64,000 nucleotides of DNA from Myroides sp. N17-2. Its GTDB lineage: Bacteria; Bacteroidota; Bacteroidia; Flavobacteriales; Flavobacteriaceae. Under the pieces are notes generated by a model. That model did not search any database. It was given only the letters and a program-made list of their open reading frames with translations, and was not told the DNA's origin. A program made the position numbers and the translations under genes. Below are positions 8,081 to 16,960 of the stretch, one piece after another; position 1 is the first letter of the stretch, and the number at the start of each line of letters is the position of its first letter. Where the stretch lies: the NCBI RefSeq assembly GCF_002286775.1, contig NZ_NSGJ01000020.1:22758-86757 (forward strand), given 5' to 3'.

Positions 8081-9031
8081 TTATTTTCGCAATACTTGAA
8101 CTTTTTCAAATATTTCATCCCAAATTAACATTTTGCTTTCATCCGTCGCTCCATTGATATTAGGAGATAAGGAGAACGCAGGTTGCATCAGTACTTGTAT
8201 TGCAGGATGAGGCTCTTCTTCAAAGCGATCTATCCCAGCAAACAAGATAGTTTCGGCGTTAATAAGGTCTACTAAATCCACTTCATTTACCGCCTCTGCA
8301 TACGCACAATTAATCACTCCGATCAAGTTATGAGCATGACTAAAAGCCTCTTTATCTAAGATATATTTCTGATAATGCTTCGTATGAATAGTGATAAAAT
8401 GCGAATCATGTAGCAATCTATGCATATCAGTAGATTCTAGATTTACAGGGAAGTGTATACCATTAGGTAAGACGAACTCCGCTTTCAGACTAGGCACTGT
8501 ACTATCTGTATACAATACATTCATTCCTAAAGCTAATGCCTTCTGTGCTACCTTTTCTCCTGCTGCATTCAGACCTATAATACCAAGTGTTTTACCTGCT
8601 AATTCTATCCCACTACTATACGACTGTTGTAGTGATTTAAAACTAGCATCACCCTCTAAAGGCATATTTCTATTTGCCTCTTGTAATAATCTAGCTCCTG
8701 AGAATAAATGAGCAAACACCAACTCTGCTGTAGCATTAGACAAAGCCTCTTCTGCCCAAATTACTTTAATCCCACATCCTTTGATGTAATCTATTATATC
8801 TAAATCTATCTGTGTACCCGCAAAAACAATAGCCTTCAAGAAAGACAACTCATCGATCATCGTCTTATTAAGTAACGTCCCTTGCTGTAACAGAAGTATT
8901 TCTATCTCATTTTTACTAGTGTAATTCACTAATTGCTCGTGAGCTACCCTTACTTCCTTTACTTCAAAACCTAATCCCTCCAAGTCAATCTTTATTTCCT
9001 CAGGGATACCATCATTAGCTAATATTCTCAT
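8081..9031 (-). CDS. SerA-like D-2-hydroxyacid dehydrogenase homologue with degenerate active site
   Basis: A 316-residue protein aligning end to end with flavobacterial 3-phosphoglycerate dehydrogenase (start ILANDGI, middle AELVFAHLF and NRNMPLEGD, end LFAGIDRFEEEP). The residues needed for catalysis are changed. The Rossmann loop GxGxxG is GLNAAG (153-158), the catalytic Arg of NCARGG is Tyr244 (NCAYAE), and the catalytic His of TPHIG is Asn291 (SPNING). The usual substrate segments VRSAT and GVGMDNID are also lost. The glutamate of EP (E273) remains. The frame is intact and the gene follows serC by 9 bp, so it is expressed. I infer an inactive or repurposed protein rather than a working PGDH. 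Confidence 0.8.
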   Translation of the reverse strand: MRILANDGIPEEIKIDLEGLGFEVKEVRVAHEQLVNYTSKNEIEILLLQQGTLLNKTMIDELSFLKAIVFAGTQIDLDIIDYIKGCGIKVIWAEEALSNATAELVFAHLFSGARLLQEANRNMPLEGDASFKSLQQSYSSGIELAGKTLGIIGLNAAGEKVAQKALALGMNVLYTDSTVPSLKAEFVLPNGIHFPVNLESTDMHRLLHDSHFITIHTKHYQKYILDKEAFSHAHNLIGVINCAYAEAVNEVDLVDLINAETILFAGIDRFEEEPHPAIQVLMQPAFSLSPNINGATDESKMLIWDEIFEKVQVLRK

Positions 9032-9040
9032 CTACTCTTA

Positions 9041-10108
9041 TTAAATCTTTGTTTTCATTGCGTGAAGCACTTCTACTAGTGCATCCACACTTTGTTGTTT
9101 TAAGGCATTATAAAGTGAGGCTCTATATCCACCAGCCACTCTATGCCCTTTTATATTTAAGATACTCGCCTCCTTACACAGGGTATCGAATATCTCTTTC
9201 ATACGTTCTTCTTTAAAGTCAAAAGTGACATTCATCTTAGATCGATACTCCACATCCGCTAATCCCACGACATAATCTAACTCATCAATAGCACTATATA
9301 AAGTAGCTGCCTTCTGATTGTTTATCTTCTCTATAGCTTGTACGCCACCTAGATTACGTAACCATCTTAGATTTAATAAACAAGTATAGATACCAAAGAC
9401 ATTAGCTGTATGATATAGACTCCCTTTATCTATATGCTCCGCATAATCCATCATTTGAGGAATGCTACGACCTGTCTTACCAAAAATACTATCTCTAACC
9501 AACACTACACTTAATCCCGCAGGACCAATGTTCTTTTGTGCTCCCGCATAAATCAAGTCGATCTGCTCACAGTCATACACTCTCGAGTAGATATCCGAAC
9601 TCATATCACATACTATAGGACAGTCAGCTTGAGGTATATCTTGCCACTGCGTACCATAGATTGTATTATTAGAAGTATAGTGTACATAATCTAAACCTGA
9701 AGGTATATTTATCTGCTGAGGAATATAACTATAGTTGCGATCCTCAGATGATGCTAATACACTAACTTCCCCAAAAGCTGTAGCCTGAGCCATCGCCTTA
9801 GAAGACCAGTTACCCGTATTGATATACCCAGCTTTAGATTTCATCAGATTATAAGGTACGCGTAAGAATTCCATACTTGCCCCTCCTTGTAAGAACAGAG
9901 CTGAATACCCCTTGCCTTCTAATCCCAACAGAGACAGAGCCAACTGCTGTGCCTCTTCTAACACCGCCATAAACTCCTTACTGCGATGTGAGATAGACAA
10001 TAGTGAAAGTCCACTCCCATTAAAATCCAAAACAGCTTCCGCAGCTCCCTTATATACCTCATCTGGCAATAAACAAGGACCTGCACAGAAATTATGCACT
10101 TGAATCAT
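9041..10108 (-). CDS. serC: Phosphoserine aminotransferase
   Basis: A 355-residue PLP enzyme that converts 3-phosphohydroxypyruvate and glutamate to phosphoserine and 2-oxoglutarate; in many bacteria it also serves pyridoxal phosphate synthesis. The N-terminus VHNFCAGPCLLP corresponds to the family NFSAGPAxLP. SISHRSKEF (residues 39-47) and the PLP-lysine motif AGAQKNIGPAG are present, as is the C-terminal GHRVAGGYRASLYNAL substrate arginine region. Length is normal and no key residue is missing, in contrast to the SerA-like partner 9 bp downstream. Starts at the ATG at 10108. Confidence 0.93.
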   Translation of the reverse strand: MIQVHNFCAGPCLLPDEVYKGAAEAVLDFNGSGLSLLSISHRSKEFMAVLEEAQQLALSLLGLEGKGYSALFLQGGASMEFLRVPYNLMKSKAGYINTGNWSSKAMAQATAFGEVSVLASSEDRNYSYIPQQINIPSGLDYVHYTSNNTIYGTQWQDIPQADCPIVCDMSSDIYSRVYDCEQIDLIYAGAQKNIGPAGLSVVLVRDSIFGKTGRSIPQMMDYAEHIDKGSLYHTANVFGIYTCLLNLRWLRNLGGVQAIEKINNQKAATLYSAIDELDYVVGLADVEYRSKMNVTFDFKEERMKEIFDTLCKEASILNIKGHRVAGGYRASLYNALKQQSVDALVEVLHAMKTKI

Positions 10109-10188
10109 CTTTTTATGTTTTTTCGTGATTTTGTATTTTTGTGATGTTGTTTTTTGGTGATGGGGTGATTCTGTAAACCATTAACTGT

Positions 10189-10243
10189 GACACGCAAAGT
10201 ATTGCGTCTCTACTAACGCTGGCGCGGATTTGCAATCCGTGCC
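10189..10243 (+). repeat. REP-like double hairpin
   Basis: Two hairpins in the gap between the acyl-CoA reductase and serC. The first is 10189-10197 with 10202-10210 (GACACGCAA arm, one mismatch). The second is GGCGCGGATT (10221-10230) with AATCCGTGCC (10234-10243). GC content is far above the surrounding DNA. A relative of the second hairpin lies at 49229-49250 with a compensatory base change. Confidence 0.7.
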
Positions 10244-10254
10244 ATGTATAACCA

Positions 10255-11313
10255 CTATAACCCCAACAAAAACTCCATTGTATCTACATTATCAGCATAA
10301 TCCCACAATTGTGGTTCCTGCGTTTGTCCGAATGCGATACTTCCCTCTACTAAATTATTAGACACCATACACTGTATCTTATCTGCGTCCTCCCCTAAGC
10401 GAGTTCTTACCTCATTAATGTCCGTATAGTACTCATAAAAAATAGATGAGATCGGAGAAGCATATCCATTATCTTGCTTAACAGTCAAGAATCCATTGTC
10501 TAAAATCTTAAACTCACTCATTAAAAATACAGCCTTATTATAATCATAATTATTAGCATAACGCTCATACATTATAACATCTCTGTACTCATACATCCCT
10601 TGATAGAAACTGTCAAATACATACCCCTCAGGCACGAATATTTTAGAGACATTGCGGCATCCTAATCCGTAATAGGTAAATACATCTTTACCTAATGCTA
10701 CTAAGTCTTCATGACTCTCCGTACCGTCAAGTACAGCAACAGAATTTCTATTTTTACGTATGATATTAGGAACACTATTAAAGTAGTAATCAAAATAGCG
10801 AGCTGTATTATTACTACCTGTAGCGATTACAGCATCGAATCCCTCCATTTTTCCTTCTATAAATTCATAACGATCAGCAAAACCAGGTTCCACCGCTACT
10901 ATATACTTTACTAAGAAAGGTAGTAACTTCTGATCATTAGAAGACATCTTTATTACAGCGACATTACCAGAAATTAAAACACTGATAAAATCGTGAAAAC
11001 CTACTAAGGGAATATTACCTGCCAAAATCAATCCAATGCGCTTATTTGGCTCAGTTGAAAAATCGTATTTTGAAGTCCATTTATCTAAATTCTCAGGTGT
11101 CAACGCACTTGCCCAAGAGTTGATCGAGGCAACTACTTGCTCTAATGTGAACCATCCATTATAGTGAACTGAGCTGTGAATCAGTTCAGAAAATGTTGTG
11201 AAAAATTCATCATTATGACATACATCATTGTTTTTTACAAATTCATTTGTAGTAAATTGAGCTAAAAATTGACCTAACTTAACAAATGTATTTTTTTTAA
11301 CATCTAAATTCAT
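10255..11313 (-). CDS. LuxC-family acyl-CoA reductase
   Basis: A 352-residue member of the LuxC/aldehyde dehydrogenase-like family, which reduces an acyl-CoA or acyl thioester to an aldehyde with NAD(P)H. The N-terminal half holds the nucleotide-binding fold (GLILAGNIPLVGFHDF, then SGNVAVIKMSSND, about residues 92-128). The catalytic cysteine is in YYGLGCRNVSKIFVP, near residue 222. There is no luciferase, LuxD or LuxE nearby, so the role is metabolic, not bioluminescent. It is divergent from the ferredoxin gene across 74 bp; a minus-strand -7 box TAACTTTG lies at 11362-11355. The substrate is unknown. Confidence 0.8.
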   Translation of the reverse strand: MNLDVKKNTFVKLGQFLAQFTTNEFVKNNDVCHNDEFFTTFSELIHSSVHYNGWFTLEQVVASINSWASALTPENLDKWTSKYDFSTEPNKRIGLILAGNIPLVGFHDFISVLISGNVAVIKMSSNDQKLLPFLVKYIVAVEPGFADRYEFIEGKMEGFDAVIATGSNNTARYFDYYFNSVPNIIRKNRNSVAVLDGTESHEDLVALGKDVFTYYGLGCRNVSKIFVPEGYVFDSFYQGMYEYRDVIMYERYANNYDYNKAVFLMSEFKILDNGFLTVKQDNGYASPISSIFYEYYTDINEVRTRLGEDADKIQCMVSNNLVEGSIAFGQTQEPQLWDYADNVDTMEFLLGL

Positions 11314-11319
11314 ATTGAC

Positions 11320-11350
11320 TTGTTTGTGAATTGTTTTGGGTGTAAATTTG
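11320..11350 (+). promoter_or_regulatory. Promoter of the ferredoxin gene
   Basis: TTG at 11320-11322, 20-base spacer, TAAATTTG at 11343-11350. The minus-strand box for the divergent reductase gene (11355-11362) is immediately adjacent, so the two promoters overlap and could be co-regulated. Confidence 0.65.
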
Positions 11351-11384
11351 CATACAAAGTTAATACATATAAAACAAAATATAA

Positions 11385-11738
<354 letters not shown>

Positions 11739-11747
11739 GACACATAC

Positions 11748-11778
11748 AAAGCTACTCTATACGAGTGGCTTTTTTTTT
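11748..11778 (+). terminator. Rho-independent terminator of the ferredoxin gene
   Basis: A 10-bp stem with one G-U pair (AAAGCTACTC at 11748-11757 with GAGTGGCTTT at 11763-11772) and a T-run of nine. It lies 9 bases after the stop codon. Confidence 0.88.
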
Positions 11779-11979
11779 GCTACTTAGTCCATAGCACACC
11801 ACATATCTAAAACAGTAAAACCTCAGGTAACAGTAATATGCTACTTGAAGTTTTGTTTTTCTATCCCCTCGAAAAATCTTTAATACACCTTTTACATTCA
11901 CAAAATAATACTCTAAACTAAACACTTGTTTTCATAAATAGATTAACTTTAGAGCTAATTAACACAAAAACAATCAACT

Positions 11980-12201
11980 ATGACTAAATCAAATTTATTT
12001 TGGACACTAGCTTTAGCGATGACTACTACTATGACATTTGCAGGAGGGCCATCTATCCAGCTATGGGGAGGAGGACTAACCATTGGTTCTATTGTCGCTG
12101 TATATCTATCTTGGACAAGAAACCAATCCATATTATGGGCAATAATCCATTTCTTTCTAGGATGGTTCTATGTAATCTATAATGTCTTAACTAAAAAATA
12201 A
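11980..12201 (+). CDS. Small membrane protein of unknown function
   Basis: A 73-residue protein. The N-terminus could be a signal peptide (MTKSNLFWTLALAMTTTMTF, cut after AFAG), followed by two hydrophobic segments: LWGGGLTIGSIVAVYLSW (about 28-45) and ILWAIIHFFLGWFYVIYNVL (about 51-70), ending in a basic TKK. I do not recognise the family, although the second segment recalls the small two-helix proteins linked to superinfection immunity. Coding status is supported by the clean promoter-length leader, the hydrophobic pattern and a strong terminator 20 bases downstream. Confidence 0.65.
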   Translation: MTKSNLFWTLALAMTTTMTFAGGPSIQLWGGGLTIGSIVAVYLSWTRNQSILWAIIHFFLGWFYVIYNVLTKK

Positions 12202-12220
12202 AACTCACTGATTATAACAC

Positions 12221-12254
12221 TGCTCTGAATCACTTGATTCAGAGCATTTTTTTT
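12221..12254 (+). terminator. Rho-independent terminator
   Basis: A perfect 12-bp stem (TGCTCTGAATCA at 12221-12232 with its complement at 12235-12246) is followed by eight T residues. It ends the small membrane protein transcript. Confidence 0.92.
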
Positions 12255-12981
12255 ACTACCTACTTAACTCCCCAAGTACCTACAATCCTATCTTTCTCTC
12301 TACGACTCATACCTCTTCCTAGAGTAAAGTTCTAATTAATTTTAGTTTTCATTTTTTTATATTTCCTCCTCTTTCAAGCAAAAAACTATTTTCAGGTCAC
12401 CCCAAAATACCTCTCTTTTTCCACTACCTACTCTAGAAGCGTTCTAGAGAACTTCCAATTTCATTTTTTTTCTATTTTTTTTTATAGCATAAGACAACAA
12501 AATACTATGAACCAATTCATTAACCTAAATTAATAACTATTCACTTATTTCTACAACACCCTCTCACCTCAACAAACACAGGTACCTATAGCGCATCCTT
12601 GGACAATTATAGGAGAATGATAGGACAATAATTGGATATTAAGGCTAATTACCCAAGAATTCAGCTTTCATTCTACTCTTATTCTTCTCTAATGCAACAT
12701 CTAATTTGAATCTGATTTTCAACTGAACAAGGTGAAATCTGACTAAAAAAGAAAATATTTCACTCGTTTTGAACACCTATTTAATTCACATTCAGCCATC
12801 AAGTTAGAGCTACAAAGGGCTGAACAGCCTATGAATTTTTCTTACTACTTATGTACTAGGTATGCTGATTTTTTTATATTACAAATACGAAAAACAACCA
12901 TCTCGTATACAAGAACATACATTAGATAGCAGTGAATTAAAACAAAATCACAAAAAACCAAAAACACAAAAAACATAAGTT
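12255..12981. other. Long gene-free AT-rich stretch
   Basis: I find no credible ORF on either strand. Visible structure is limited to an 8-bp palindrome CTCTAGAA-GCG-TTCTAGAG (12431-12449) and a near-direct repeat GGACAATTATAGGA / GGACAATAATTGGA (around 12600-12636). The last 80 bases are A-rich and lead into the DUF6266 start. The region may hold an untranslated leader for that gene. Confidence 0.5.
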
Positions 12982-14091
12982 ATGGCAGAAATCAAACAGG
13001 GTATACTAGGTCCAGTAAATGGCAAAGTAGGAACAGTAGTTGGAGCAACATGGAGAGGAATAAATTACATCCGTGCTAAACCTCGTAAGTCAAGAAAAAA
13101 ACCATCCATGAAGCAATTGCTCCAATGGGATAAGATGAGTCTAGTATCAACATTTGCTAGTAAATTCAGAGACTTTGTCAATGCGAATTGCCCACCTGTG
13201 GTGAAGGGTAAAAAATGGATCGCTGGGAAGGAACAGATGATCTCTAGACTCATGACGCAAGGTATTGGGCTAAGCAATGGAGAACAACACATCAAAGTAG
13301 AAGAAGCCTTGCTATCTATCGGAAACCTTGCTCCTGCTGTAATCAAAAAGATCAATCGCCTAAAGACAGGTAAGTTTAAAGTACAATGGGAAAATGGGTT
13401 AGTTAATGCGCTTACACTTAATACAGATCAACTGACGATGATGCTGTATAACGAAACCTTAGACCAATTTACAGCAATATCTAATGTAGGAAATCGCGTT
13501 GATAAATACGCTCATTTTAGCATACCTACCGATTGGGATAAGGGTACTGTTTACTTTTGGAGTATGTGGAAAGCGGCTGATGGTAGTGTCAATAGCACAA
13601 GTTGTTTTCATGGAATCATAGAGCTAGAGAGCGGGGAGCAGGAAACAGGAAAAGAGGAACTAGAAACAGAAAACGGAGAAAAGATAGCAGGAAACGGGAC
13701 ACAGGGAGCTGAGAACACAATATCACACAATCTAAATAAGGTAGATACACAACACTTTACGGATCATACAAGACAAGAAAACGAGAATCCACAAGCAGAG
13801 AAAGAGAATCTACAAATGGCAGAGGTTATCCCAATCGAACAAGCACGAGAAATAGCTCTAAACCAACATCTAGAAGAAGAAAACACCCCGACTTTAAAGC
13901 AGAATAACAAAGAAGGGGCATTAAAAAAGTGGACTCCGCCTGGCTATATTCGAAAAGTAAATAAAGAGATTATCAAACAAGCTAAAGCTTCAGAAAATGA
14001 ACTTCTCACTGATCAAATGAGCGAAAAGCTAAGTAATGAACCACGCTCTATTTTAGAATTTAACTCTATCACTGAAGAGCAGAGAGAATGA
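12982..14091 (+). CDS. DUF6266 family protein with long charged C-terminal tail
   Basis: A 369-residue soluble protein. The N-terminus IKQGILGPVNGKVGTVVGAT followed by WRGINYIRAKP is the DUF6266 signature, and the recognisable domain runs to about residue 212. DUF6266 proteins in Bacteroidota are usually close to that length and have no assigned function. Here a further tail of about 155 residues, rich in Glu, Asn, Gln and Lys with repeated short GxE and ENxxxE patterns, is appended in frame. It looks like a disordered or low-complexity extension. There is no signal peptide. The gene is isolated, preceded by 780 bp without genes. Confidence 0.75.
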   Translation: MAEIKQGILGPVNGKVGTVVGATWRGINYIRAKPRKSRKKPSMKQLLQWDKMSLVSTFASKFRDFVNANCPPVVKGKKWIAGKEQMISRLMTQGIGLSNGEQHIKVEEALLSIGNLAPAVIKKINRLKTGKFKVQWENGLVNALTLNTDQLTMMLYNETLDQFTAISNVGNRVDKYAHFSIPTDWDKGTVYFWSMWKAADGSVNSTSCFHGIIELESGEQETGKEELETENGEKIAGNGTQGAENTISHNLNKVDTQHFTDHTRQENENPQAEKENLQMAEVIPIEQAREIALNQHLEEENTPTLKQNNKEGALKKWTPPGYIRKVNKEIIKQAKASENELLTDQMSEKLSNEPRSILEFNSITEEQRE

Positions 14092-14226
14092 GATAACTGA
14101 TGTGTTAGATCTTTTATTTTGCTTATTTAATTTTATTATAGACTCCACTGAACTATCACTATTAGAAAGTTCAGCGCATACTTATGTACCAAAGTAATGC
14201 AATACAGCACACTCTTATATCCAAAA

Positions 14227-14258
14227 AAAAGATACTGCTAAAGGCAATATCTTTTCTA
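14227..14258. terminator. Probable bidirectional terminator
   Basis: AAAAGATA (14227-14234) pairs with TATCTTTT (14248-14255); a second short stem TGC/GCA closes a small loop. T-rich tracts follow on both strands. It is shared by the convergent DUF6266 and secreted-protein genes. Confidence 0.65.
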
Positions 14259-14310
14259 TTTTATCTCACGATGATATATTACTATTTACTGATTCTGTCC
14301 TATTATAAGG

Positions 14311-15126
14311 TTAGTTATAACTACCATTAACAAAGAAGATGTTATCATAATAGTTCCCATTGATATCCTTGTTAAAATAGATTTCATCTACTTTTTTATC
14401 CTTAAAAGCTTTCTCTACAGCTGTCTTTATATTTTCATACATTGGATTACTTTTATCAAAATCAGCAGGAAAAACCTGATATACTTTCCACGACTTAGTG
14501 TCATAGTCAGCCACTAGATTAGTCAATTTATACTTCGGTAACATACCTTTTTTACGAGTAGCTTTACGAGCAGCATCCGTTGCTATCACTTGTAAACTTG
14601 TTATCTCTTTTTTATCTTGTGGAGCGATAGTATATCTAAGACATCCTGTATCATTAAGAACTTTTCCTTCTTTATCTATACATTTTGCCTTTTTCTCTTT
14701 ATTTTGATAAACTACCTCCTCTACTAAACCATCTAATAAATACATCTTACTCTCTGTCTTGATGTTTTTAACGTCTTTAATAGTATAAGTATCACGCCAT
14801 TCTTTACGCAGTTTTAGCTCATCTTGACTCGTTCCCTTTACATAATTAGCACTGTTAAATATATAGCGGTTTTCAGACTCTTTATATCCTTTATACTTAA
14901 TTTTATTTGTCCAAGCATCTGTTGGTTCTACTTGAAAATTACCAATAAAATACCTTACAAAGGTAGTATCTCTCTGCTGTTCTGCTAACGTACGCGCTTG
15001 GTCATATCCCATATAGGTATTTCTACTTTGCTTTCTAGCTTCAGAGATAATATTACTCTGTGCATAAGATGAAATACCTCCTGTAAGAACAAGAGCGCCT
15101 AATAGTAGTTGTTTCAAATTAATCAT
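14311..15126 (-). CDS. Secreted protein of unknown function, paralogue A
   Basis: A 271-residue protein with a signal peptide (INLKQLLLGALVLTGGISSY, cut before AQSN). It is clearly related to the next gene upstream: both share an N-terminal block (ARKQSR..Y.G.D.A..L.EQ..DTTF.RYF.G.F.V), a central pattern LLDGLVEEVVY...KCIDKEGKVLN.TGC and a C-terminal motif FNKDINGNYY. I do not recognise the family. The conserved DGLVE and the C-terminal block, which looks like a small alpha/beta domain, are the best handles. It lies downstream of its paralogue behind a terminator, so the two genes are probably separate units. Confidence 0.75.
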   Translation of the reverse strand: MINLKQLLLGALVLTGGISSYAQSNIISEARKQSRNTYMGYDQARTLAEQQRDTTFVRYFIGNFQVEPTDAWTNKIKYKGYKESENRYIFNSANYVKGTSQDELKLRKEWRDTYTIKDVKNIKTESKMYLLDGLVEEVVYQNKEKKAKCIDKEGKVLNDTGCLRYTIAPQDKKEITSLQVIATDAARKATRKKGMLPKYKLTNLVADYDTKSWKVYQVFPADFDKSNPMYENIKTAVEKAFKDKKVDEIYFNKDINGNYYDNIFFVNGSYN

Positions 15127-15278
15127 TTCTTGTGTTATTTGTAATTATGTTTCTACCAAATATACTTCTTAAAATTAGGTGCTCCAAGACACAAATAGAC
15201 ATAACCATCTTATTATTTGATTATTATAACTATTTATAATAATACATAGAGTAACTTTTATGAACTATATCAAAGTAA

Positions 15279-15312
15279 AAAAGCTCAAATACGAGAACGC
15301 ATTTGAGCTTTT
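15279..15312 (-). terminator. Rho-independent terminator of paralogue B
   Basis: A perfect 12-bp stem AAAAGCTCAAAT (15279-15290) with 15301-15312 and a 10-base loop; read on the minus strand it ends in a T-run. Confidence 0.85.
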
Positions 15313-15324
15313 ATTATTTCCTTT

Positions 15325-16146
15325 TTAAGATCTAAAGTTAATAGGGAGATTTAAAAAATGGTTGTAATAGTTACCATTTATATCCTTGTTAAAATGGAAG
15401 TCTTGAATCTTCTCATTGTTTAACACTACCATTATCGCAGTGACTAGCTCTGTGTACATCTTACTATCGATATCATAGCTTTTAGGGAAGTCTAGTGATA
15501 AGAACCATGATTTAGTCTTATAGTCTGACTCTATATTTACTAAGATATATTTAGGCACTAATCCTTTATTTTTCTTAACCGTTTTAAATATCTGATTCTG
15601 TAGATTAGTGGTTAACTTGGCTAATTTCTCTTTTGGGTATTTATCAGTAGTGTAAAGCATACACCCTTTTTCGTTGAGTAGTTGCCCTGATTTATCGAAG
15701 CATTTGACTGCTCTATCATCACCATTATAGGTGATTTGTTCTACTAAACCATCTACTAAGAACTGCTTAGTTACTAAGATTGATTTTTTAGCACTCTTAT
15801 CTGCATAAGTAGTAGTGCGTTCCATATCTAAAGCCAGACCATCAGTTGTCAAATCTCTTTTATATCTACTAGAGCTAATTTGATACTTGTTATCCTCTAA
15901 TCCTCTACCTGTATAGTCTATCTTCTCACGCCATGTACGAGTTGCATCCACTTCAAATCCTCCACTGTAGTATCTTGTGAATGTGGTATCAGTGCGTTGT
16001 TCTACTAGTTCTTTCGCTACATCGGTACCTGAATATTTAGCTCTACTTAATTTGGCCGCGTTACTTGCTGCACTGTTCTGACTGTAAGTAGTCATTGCTA
16101 GTAAGCACAGAGATATACTTAGTACAACTTTACTTAATTTAACCAT
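15325..16146 (-). CDS. Secreted protein of unknown function, paralogue B
   Basis: A 273-residue protein. I start it at the ATG at 16146 rather than the open frame's farther start at 16215, because this ATG begins a clean signal peptide (MVKLSKVVLSISLCLLAMTT, cut after YSQ). The same sequence context, GGTTGTGTTATTATTA-like on the plus strand, lies before the paralogue. It shares the blocks listed for paralogue A (DTTFTRYYSGGFEVDATRTW, FLVDGLVEQITY, FNKDINGNYY) with lower similarity between them. Tandem duplication followed by divergence is the simple explanation. Function is unknown; export is predicted. Confidence 0.75.
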   Translation of the reverse strand: MVKLSKVVLSISLCLLAMTTYSQNSAASNAAKLSRAKYSGTDVAKELVEQRTDTTFTRYYSGGFEVDATRTWREKIDYTGRGLEDNKYQISSSRYKRDLTTDGLALDMERTTTYADKSAKKSILVTKQFLVDGLVEQITYNGDDRAVKCFDKSGQLLNEKGCMLYTTDKYPKEKLAKLTTNLQNQIFKTVKKNKGLVPKYILVNIESDYKTKSWFLSLDFPKSYDIDSKMYTELVTAIMVVLNNEKIQDFHFNKDINGNYYNHFLNLPINFRS

Positions 16147-16255
16147 TGGTTGTGTTATTATTACGTTTATAAGTGTAGTCAAATATACTTTGTATAAGTC
16201 AAGAAACATAGTCACATTATGGCGCTAATATTATATTAGTGTTAAAAGATTATTC

Positions 16256-16293
16256 GTAAAAAAATGGGGATAGACACTAACCTGTCTATCCCC
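16256..16293 (-). terminator. Rho-independent terminator of the thioesterase gene
   Basis: A perfect 11-bp GC-rich stem (GGGGATAGACA at 16266-16276 with 16283-16293), loop of 6, then ATTTTTTT on the minus strand. Confidence 0.9.
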
Positions 16294-16345
16294 CTACCAA
16301 AAACTAAAAAATGTAAGATGCTTACAAAATTTACTTGTATAAAAC

Positions 16346-16747
16346 CTAATCTAATATAGATATCGGTTTGAAATTATCATCTAATGCTACGAGGGTGAAT
16401 ACACCTGTCACTACCTGTATGCGCTCATCTTCCTTCATCTTCTCTCTGTACACATTAACACGGATGCGAATACTCGTATTACCTATAAACTCTACCTCTC
16501 CTACCATCTCAACTAGTGAGCCTGCTGGTATAGGTTGTCTAAAGTCTATCTTGTCACTACTAACGATCACAAAACTCTTACGGCAGAAACGAGTTGCGGT
16601 CATAAAAGCAGTCTCCGTCATCATCATGATTACTCGACCTCCGAACATCGTGTTATGGTGATTAGTTGTATCAGGAAATACTACTTTAAACACGCTGGTC
16701 ACTGCTTTTAATTTGCGTTCTTCTATATCTGCTTCTAATAACATCAT
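16346..16747 (-). CDS. Acyl-CoA thioesterase, hotdog fold
   Basis: A 133-residue 4HBT/BACH-type protein that hydrolyses acyl-CoA to the free acid and CoA. The family core is visible: FPDTTNHHNTMFGGRVIMMM (residues 24-43, with the HH..FGG active-site helix) and DFRQPIPAGSLVEMVGEVEF (about 72-91). The length is that of the single-domain YciA-like group. Two adjacent ATGs can serve as start. It lies about 210 bp downstream of a cobalamin riboswitch on the same strand, but nothing known links thioesterases to B12, so co-regulation is doubtful. A -7-like TATCTTTT in the gap may be its own promoter. Confidence 0.85.
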   Translation of the reverse strand: MMLLEADIEERKLKAVTSVFKVVFPDTTNHHNTMFGGRVIMMMTETAFMTATRFCRKSFVIVSSDKIDFRQPIPAGSLVEMVGEVEFIGNTSIRIRVNVYREKMKEDERIQVVTGVFTLVALDDNFKPISILD

Positions 16748-16883
16748 TATGCTTGTTAGTCCTACAGTATTATAACAATAATATAGACCTGATAATGAAT
16801 TATCTGCGTGCTATTCGATAAAATGGTTTGGATTAAAATGAAAAGATACAATGTGCTTATCCCTGATTATACTAGATATAACC

Positions 16884-16919
16884 TTAGGATGTATGAATTA
16901 ACACATTCCAACTTGACAT
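16884..16919 (-). other. Very short ORF after the cobalamin riboswitch
   Basis: The first in-frame ATG after the aptamer that follows an A/G-rich GAGCTTC reads MSSWNVLIHTS and stops. An overlapping 14-codon ORF starts just upstream. Neither is likely to be a real gene; they may be what is left of a deleted riboswitch-controlled gene. Confidence 0.25.
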
Positions 16920-16960
16920 GAAGCTCTAAACCGCGAAAGCATAGTCTATAAAACAGAATA

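Noticed and set aside
8391..8711. ORF antiparallel to the SerA-like gene, 106 codons
   Set aside because: A shadow of the coding strand; no family resemblance or start signals.
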